DNA of 5,035 nt. Origin: Erythrobacter sp. (lineage in GTDB: Bacteria > Pseudomonadota > Alphaproteobacteria > Sphingomonadales > Sphingomonadaceae). The notes under the pieces were generated by a model. It was given only the letters and a program-made list of their open reading frames with translations, did no database searches and was not told where the DNA came from. The position numbers were made by a program, and so were the translations under genes. Positions 1 through 5,035 of this stretch are shown one piece after another. The stretch's first letter is position 1; every line of letters begins with the position of its first letter. The DNA is taken from the NCBI GenBank assembly GCA_003483125.1, contig DMWU01000271.1, forward strand, positions 1 through 5,035. Reading direction: 5' to 3'.

Positions 1-595
1 CGCGCGGGCCCCGGCCGCGGGGGGAGGGCGGGCCGCGCCGCGACAGCCCGCGGCCCGCCACGCGGTTCCAGTCTGCATCGAAACGCGTGCGCCCGATGGC
101 AACGCGCTCTGTACCCAGGAACGCCCCGGTGCTGCGCGCAGGAGGAGGGAATGGAGAGCGCAGCACCGGCGAACGCAACGGACCCTGCAGCTGGCCCCCA
201 ATTTGACCAATGCATACAGTGCTGATGGCCGATAGCGGCAGTGCAGGAGTATATGATGCGGAATAGCTGACAGTAGCAGGCGCCGCTGGCGCAGCCGGTG
301 ACAGGATTGAATTGGTGGGCGAGAGGATAGAGTTGCCTGCACCCTCTTGCTGGCGCTTCAGCGCCTCCAGGGCCGATGGCTGGCCGCCCAATATTGCCCT
401 GGTCTTGCTCAACCGCGTGGCGGACGAGGAATAGCTGGCATTGGGGTTGTAGCTTGCGCATTCGGCATGCGTCGCGCCCACAGCGACCAATGGTAGCGCG
501 GCGGGCATGGTAATAGCCAGCGGCGCAGAGGCTATGGCTGGCACTGCGAAAGTTGAAAGCGCAACAGCGCCAAGCAGGATCGGCTTCCTGAACAT
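1..595 (-). CDS. Putative secreted transglutaminase-like cysteine peptidase (BTLCP type), N-terminal part, cut by window edge
   Basis: This reading frame starts with ATG at 595 and stays open for 198 codons to the left edge, so its C-terminus is missing. An AAGG Shine-Dalgarno-like core lies 4 nt before the ATG. The N-terminus looks like a Sec signal peptide: Lys/Arg at residues 3-4, a hydrophobic run at 6-20, then small residues (cleavage perhaps after one of the Ala residues near 22-27). The mature part has two cysteines (46, 128), an ILGGQPSALEALK segment at 68-80, a Pro/Ala/Ser-rich linker at 95-120, and a FLGTERVAIGRTRFDADWNRV segment at about 159-179. That last segment resembles, from memory, the lead-in to the catalytic domain of sphingomonad BTLCP/DUF920 proteins. 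The catalytic Cys-His-Asp residues would lie beyond the edge, so activity cannot be judged. It is divergent from the str operon and probably unrelated to it. The last ~12 residues are low-complexity (Pro/Arg/Gly) and coincide with abnormal base composition. The gene itself is fairly sure; the family name is inference. Confidence 0.7.
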   Translation of the reverse strand, partial: MFRKPILLGAVALSTFAVPAIASAPLAITMPAALPLVAVGATHAECASYNPNASYSSSATRLSKTRAILGGQPSALEALKRQQEGAGNSILSPTNSILSPAAPAAPATVSYSASYTPALPLSAISTVCIGQIGGQLQGPLRSPVLRSPFPPPARSTGAFLGTERVAIGRTRFDADWNRVAGRGLSRRGPPSPRGRGPR

Positions 596-640
596 GGCAC
601 CTTAATGGGGCAGCACTCGCTACTACTCGGTTCGCATACA

Positions 641-661
641 GGGTTACCAAGCCGGTAATCC
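641..661. repeat. Inverted repeat upstream of the minus-strand gene
   Basis: GGGTTACC (641-648) and GGTAATCC (654-661) are inverted around a 5-nt centre AAGCC. Seven of eight positions pair and the eighth is a G-T pair. It lies 46-66 bp upstream of the minus-strand start codon, where a repressor or activator site would be expected, but no regulator can be named. It could also form a small hairpin in that gene's 5' leader. Confidence 0.45.
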
Positions 662-667
662 TCTTTA

Positions 668-708
668 ACGAGTTTTCTCGTGCGGCGAGGCAAAGCGCGC
701 GGCTTTGC
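668..708. repeat. Pair of adjacent small hairpins
   Basis: Two perfect inverted repeats sit side by side. ACGAG (668-672) and CTCGT (677-681) enclose a TTTT loop. GCAAAGC (690-696) and GCTTTGC (702-708) enclose a 5-nt loop. Neither is followed by a T-tract on either strand, so they are not evident terminators. They fall in the probable promoter or leader region of the minus-strand gene. Function unknown. Confidence 0.45.
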
Positions 709-780
709 GCGAATTTCAAGGTTAACGAGATGTGAGGGCGAGGGAAGGGGTATGAATAATTTTGGAGAAATACGGTGCCG

Positions 781-816
781 TCTGGCGATTTTAGGCGTTG
801 CGATAGCAACGCCAGA
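781..816. repeat. Overlapping, mutually exclusive inverted repeats
   Basis: GGCGTTGC (794-801) and GCAACGCC (806-813) form a perfect 8-bp stem around a GATA loop. In addition TCTGGCG (781-787) is the exact reverse complement of CGCCAGA (810-816), which overlaps the 3' arm of the first stem, so only one pairing can exist at a time. No T-tract follows on either strand, so a simple intrinsic terminator is not supported. Confidence 0.55.
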
Positions 817-877
817 GTGCGACCGACCGACCAGAGGGCTTTGCCCGAAGCATAGCTAAGTGAGCGGATGCGACCCC

Positions 878-906
878 TTGACCTCCCATCCATTCACGCC
901 TAGAGG
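878..906 (+). promoter_or_regulatory. Candidate sigma70-type promoter of the str operon
   Basis: A TTGACC -35 element (878-883, five of six matches to TTGACA) is followed after 17 bp by TAGAGG (901-906) as -10. The -10 is a poor match to TATAAT but is acceptable in GC-rich alphaproteobacteria, where -35 elements of the TTGAC type dominate. The following GCGCGC stretch is a GC-rich discriminator of the kind seen at stringently controlled rRNA, tRNA and ribosomal-protein promoters. Initiation would be near 913-914, giving a leader of about 293 nt before rpsL. The position upstream of rpsL fits, but the start site is inferred. Confidence 0.5.
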
Positions 907-1108
907 CGCGCGCAACCGGGCGGGATCACTCGATTCCACTCGGTAGATAGAGCTGAACATTGCCGGTTTAGTCCCGGGGGCCAGCGCATATGATGCGACG
1001 TGGCTCTTTTCTATTGGAGCGATCCTTCACCGGAACGCTTGCGGGGCAGCCGTCAAAGTAACCCGGTGGCCTTGGCCTTGGGTGGAGTGATTCAGGCTCG
1101 CGACTATA

Positions 1109-1140
1109 CGCCGAAGGTGCTGCATGCACCGCCATCGGCG
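1109..1140 (+). promoter_or_regulatory. Two-tier hairpin in the putative str leader
   Basis: An outer stem CGCCGA (1109-1114) / TCGGCG (1135-1140) encloses an inner stem GGTGC (1116-1120) / GCACC (1126-1130) with a TGCAT loop. One unpaired base lies on the 5' side and four on the 3' side between the stems. It lies about 66 nt upstream of rpsL, too far to mask the ribosome-binding site directly, and has no T-tract. It could be a ribosomal-protein binding element or only a stabilising structure. No known riboswitch or leader family is recognised. Confidence 0.4.
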
Positions 1141-1206
1141 CAACGCGAACCACACTTCTCACCCATCAGGCTCATGTCGCCGCCATTAGAACGGTGAAGA
1201 GTACTT

Positions 1207-1578
1207 ATGCCGACGATTAACCAGCTGGTCCGCAAGGGCCGCGTTCCGCAGAAGGCCAAGTCAAAGGTCCCTGCGATGGAGCAGAACCCGCAGAAGCGCG
1301 GTGTCTGCACGCGCGTCTATACAACGACGCCTAAGAAGCCGAACTCCGCATTGCGCAAGGTTGCCAAGGTGCGCCTGACCAACCAGCGTGAAGTCATCTC
1401 TTACATCCCGGGTGAAGGCCACAACCTTCAGGAGCACAGCGTTGTGCTGATCCGTGGTGGCCGTGTGCGCGACCTTCCCGGTGTGCGCTACCACGTGCTG
1501 CGCGGCGTGCTCGACACGCAGGGTGTGAAGGACCGCAAGCAGAGCCGTTCGAAATACGGCGCGAAGCGTCCGAAGTAA
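1207..1578 (+). CDS. rpsL: 30S ribosomal protein S12
   Basis: S12 sits at the decoding centre of the 30S subunit and controls accuracy of tRNA selection. The 123-residue product is full length and matches the family throughout: NQLVRKGR near the N-terminus, [18 protein letters not shown] at 34-51, [10 protein letters not shown] at 69-78, and a C-terminus ending in KRPK. The PNSA loop is at 45-48 and Lys43 is the usual residue. Position 88 is Arg (GGRVRDLPG) where E. coli has Lys. Asp89, the residue methylthiolated by RimO in E. coli, is present. The ATG at 1207 is fixed by the conserved start [11 protein letters not shown]. Its Shine-Dalgarno is weak (GAAGAG-like bases at 1196-1201). It is the first gene of the str operon, followed after 24 bp by rpsG. 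Identity is certain. Confidence 0.99.
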   Translation: MPTINQLVRKGRVPQKAKSKVPAMEQNPQKRGVCTRVYTTTPKKPNSALRKVAKVRLTNQREVISYIPGEGHNLQEHSVVLIRGGRVRDLPGVRYHVLRGVLDTQGVKDRKQSRSKYGAKRPK

Positions 1579-1588
1579 GAAATCCCGT

Positions 1589-1594
1589 AAGGAG
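1589..1594 (+). promoter_or_regulatory. Shine-Dalgarno site of rpsG
   Basis: AAGGAG lies 8 nt before the rpsG ATG inside the 24-bp rpsL-rpsG gap. It is the strongest ribosome-binding site of the window and suggests rpsG translation starts independently rather than only by coupling to rpsL. Confidence 0.8.
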
Positions 1595-1602
1595 CAAGAT
1601 AG

Positions 1603-2073
1603 ATGTCACGTCGTCGTCGTCCCGAGAAGCGGGAAATCCTGCCTGATCCGAAGTTCGGTGATCAGGTCCTGTCGAAGTTCATGAACAACCTCATGCTCGA
1701 CGGTAAGAAATCGGTCGCAGAACGCATTGTTTATGGCGCTCTCGACACAGTTGAATCCAAGGCCAAGTCAAACCCTGTCGAGCTGTTCCATGCAGCGCTC
1801 GACAATGTGAAGCCGCAGGTCGAGGTCCGCAGCCGCCGTGTTGGTGGTGCGACCTATCAGGTGCCGGTCGAGGTTCGCCCCGAGCGTGCGCAGGCGCTTG
1901 CCATTCGCTGGCTGATCTCTGCTGCACGTGGCCGTGCAGAAACCACCATGTCGGCACGCCTTTCGGGCGAGCTGATGGATGCGGCCAACAATCGCGGCAA
2001 TGCAGTCAAGAAGCGTGAAGACACGCACCGTATGGCTGACGCCAACCGCGCCTTCTCGCACTATCGCTGGTAA
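1603..2073 (+). CDS. rpsG: 30S ribosomal protein S7
   Basis: S7 nucleates assembly of the 30S head by binding the 3' major domain of 16S rRNA and borders the E site next to the mRNA exit. The 156-residue product is the standard bacterial length. It begins [20 protein letters not shown], has the basic segment [30 protein letters not shown] at about 76-105 with the [11 protein letters not shown] signature, and the [20 protein letters not shown] tail. The start is fixed by AAGGAG 8 nt upstream and by the conserved N-terminus. It lies 24 bp after rpsL and 33 bp before fusA. In E. coli S7 represses this operon by binding a long rpsL-rpsG spacer; that spacer is absent here. Identity is certain. Confidence 0.99.
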   Translation: MSRRRRPEKREILPDPKFGDQVLSKFMNNLMLDGKKSVAERIVYGALDTVESKAKSNPVELFHAALDNVKPQVEVRSRRVGGATYQVPVEVRPERAQALAIRWLISAARGRAETTMSARLSGELMDAANNRGNAVKKREDTHRMADANRAFSHYRW

Positions 2074-2106
2074 GGCCGACTAGACCCCCTCTCGGAGTAG
2101 ATTATC

Positions 2107-4200
<2,094 letters not shown>

Positions 4201-4219
4201 TGGCGCATCAAGGTCTAGG

Positions 4220-4247
4220 GGCGGCGCCTGATTCAGCGGGTGCCGTC
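4220..4247 (+). terminator. GC-rich hairpin in the fusA-tuf gap, possible attenuator or weak terminator
   Basis: GCGGCGCC (4221-4228) pairs with GGTGCCGT (4239-4246) around a 10-nt loop, with two G-U pairs, and can extend by one pair to 4220/4247. Only TTT follows (4248-4250), so any intrinsic termination would be partial. Such a site between fusA and tuf could set the EF-G to EF-Tu ratio or protect the upstream mRNA's 3' end. Function is inferred from position. Confidence 0.4.
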
Positions 4248-4291
4248 TTTCCCGCAGAAATTCAATTTTGAACTCAGAGGTAATTTGAGAA

Positions 4292-5035
4292 ATGGCTAAG
4301 GAAAAATTTGAGCGGAATAAACCGCACTGCAACATCGGCACCATTGGTCACGTTGACCACGGCAAGACCACGCTTACTGCAGCTATCACCAAGGTGATGG
4401 GTGCTGGCGTTGATTTCGCCGACATCGATAAGGCGCCTGAAGAGCGTGAGCGTGGTATCACCATCTCGACTGCACACGTTGAGTATGAAACCGACGCACG
4501 TCACTATGCGCACGTCGACTGCCCGGGCCACGCTGACTATGTTAAGAACATGATCACCGGCGCCGCACAGATGGACGGTGCTATCCTGGTTGTGAACGCT
4601 GCTGACGGCCCGATGCCGCAGACTCGCGAGCACATCCTGCTGGCTCGCCAGGTTGGTGTGCCTGCTCTGGTGGTTTACATGAACAAGGTTGACCAGGTCG
4701 ACGACGAAGAAATCCTCGAACTGGTTGAACTGGAAGTTCGTGAACTTCTCAGCGAATATGGCTTCGACGGCGACAATATTCCGATCATCAAGGGTTCTGC
4801 TCTTGCCGCTCTGGAAGACCGTGATCCTGAAATCGGTGAAAACTCGATCAAGGAACTGATGGCTGCCGTTGACGAGCACATCCCGCAGCCCGACCGTCCG
4901 ATTGATCAGGACTTCCTGATGCCGATCGAAGACGTGTTCTCGATCTCTGGTCGTGGTACGGTTGTTACCGGCCGTGTTGAAACTGGCGTTGTGAATGTTG
5001 GTGACGAAGTTGAAATCGTCGGCATCAAGGACACC
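4292..5035 (+). CDS. tuf: Translation elongation factor Tu (EF-Tu), N-terminal part, cut by window edge
   Basis: EF-Tu carries aminoacyl-tRNA to the ribosomal A site as a GTP complex. The first 248 codons are present (full length is usually about 390-400). They cover the GTPase domain and the start of domain II. Visible motifs are the P-loop GHVDHGKT (19-26), RGITI with switch I Thr57, DCPGH (76-80, catalytic His80), NKVD (131-134), GSAL (168-171), and the domain II segment [17 protein letters not shown] near 217-233. The segment between Val35 and the IDKAPEE motif is five residues shorter than in E. coli EF-Tu. The ATG is fixed by the conserved start [17 protein letters not shown] (4276-4280) lies 11 nt upstream, a rather long spacing. 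It follows fusA in the classical order. Many alphaproteobacteria have one or two tuf copies, so tufA or tufB cannot be assigned. Confidence 0.98.
   Translation, partial: MAKEKFERNKPHCNIGTIGHVDHGKTTLTAAITKVMGAGVDFADIDKAPEERERGITISTAHVEYETDARHYAHVDCPGHADYVKNMITGAAQMDGAILVVNAADGPMPQTREHILLARQVGVPALVVYMNKVDQVDDEEILELVELEVRELLSEYGFDGDNIPIIKGSALAALEDRDPEIGENSIKELMAAVDEHIPQPDRPIDQDFLMPIEDVFSISGRGTVVTGRVETGVVNVGDEVEIVGIKDT

Larger units (their letters stand above)
596..1206. other. Divergent intergenic region between the peptidase-like gene and rpsL
   Basis: This 611-bp stretch contains no convincing protein gene, tRNA, CRISPR or insertion sequence. The left half (about 640-715) holds three small inverted repeats close to the start of the minus-strand gene. 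The middle (781-816) has overlapping alternative hairpins and a short GACC triplet repeat at 821-832. The right half has a candidate sigma70-type promoter at 878-906 and what would be a leader of about 290 nt before rpsL. A few short open frames exist (752-859, 1000-1197), but none has convincing start signals or recognisable sequence. Confidence 0.8.

Noticed and set aside
821..832. Tandem GACC x3
   Set aside because: It is too short to be a meaningful repeat array; likely chance.
1105..1110. TATACG as -10 of a second str promoter
   Set aside because: No acceptable -35 element lies 16-18 bp upstream, and the hexamer runs into the base of the leader hairpin.
1000..1197. 65-codon plus-strand frame starting GTG between the promoter and rpsL
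   Set aside because: It has no Shine-Dalgarno and no recognisable domain, and it lies entirely in the putative leader with composition like non-coding sequence.
596..1206. tRNA, CRISPR or insertion-sequence remnant in the intergenic region
   Set aside because: No cloverleaf with TTC-type arm, no regularly spaced repeats and no terminal inverted repeats were found.
4226..4300. Separate tuf promoter in the fusA-tuf gap
   Set aside because: The AT-rich patch has no convincing -35/-10 pair with proper spacing.
4274..4879. 201-codon frame antisense to tuf
   Set aside because: It is a shadow of the highly biased tuf codons, with no own start signals or recognisable motifs.

Overview
The window carries the start of the bacterial str operon on the plus strand: rpsL (S12), rpsG (S7), fusA (EF-G) and the first 248 codons of tuf (EF-Tu). 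The tuf gene is cut by the right edge. To the left lies a divergently transcribed, edge-truncated gene on the minus strand. It encodes a secreted protein whose visible N-terminal part resembles the transglutaminase-like cysteine peptidases (BTLCP type) of sphingomonads. The protein sequences and codon choice point to an alphaproteobacterium, most likely Sphingomonadales (Erythrobacteraceae or Sphingomonadaceae). This is judged from remembered family sequences, not from a database search.

Layout: positions 1-595 are the partial minus-strand gene. Positions 596-1206 are a 611-bp divergent intergenic region with no convincing gene. It holds several inverted repeats, a candidate sigma70-type promoter at 878-906 with a GC-rich discriminator, and a long putative str leader containing a two-tier hairpin at 1109-1140. 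Positions 1207-1578 are rpsL, 1603-2073 rpsG and 2107-4200 fusA, with gaps of only 24 and 33 bp. Positions 4201-4291 form a 91-bp gap with a GC-rich hairpin. Partial tuf runs from 4292 to the edge.

The four plus-strand genes serve translation together. S12 and S7 belong to the decoding centre and head of the 30S subunit, EF-Tu delivers aminoacyl-tRNA, and EF-G drives translocation. The tight spacing implies one transcript, with the fusA-tuf hairpin as a possible modulation point.

The coding content is ordinary housekeeping and I see no novel multi-gene system. The points worth a second look are an arginine at S12 position 88 (a streptomycin-resistance position), the absence of room for an E. 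coli-type S7 regulatory site between rpsL and rpsG, the structured leader, overlapping alternative hairpins at 781-816, a five-residue-shorter switch I region in EF-Tu, and an extremely GC-rich left edge that may be an assembly-end artefact.
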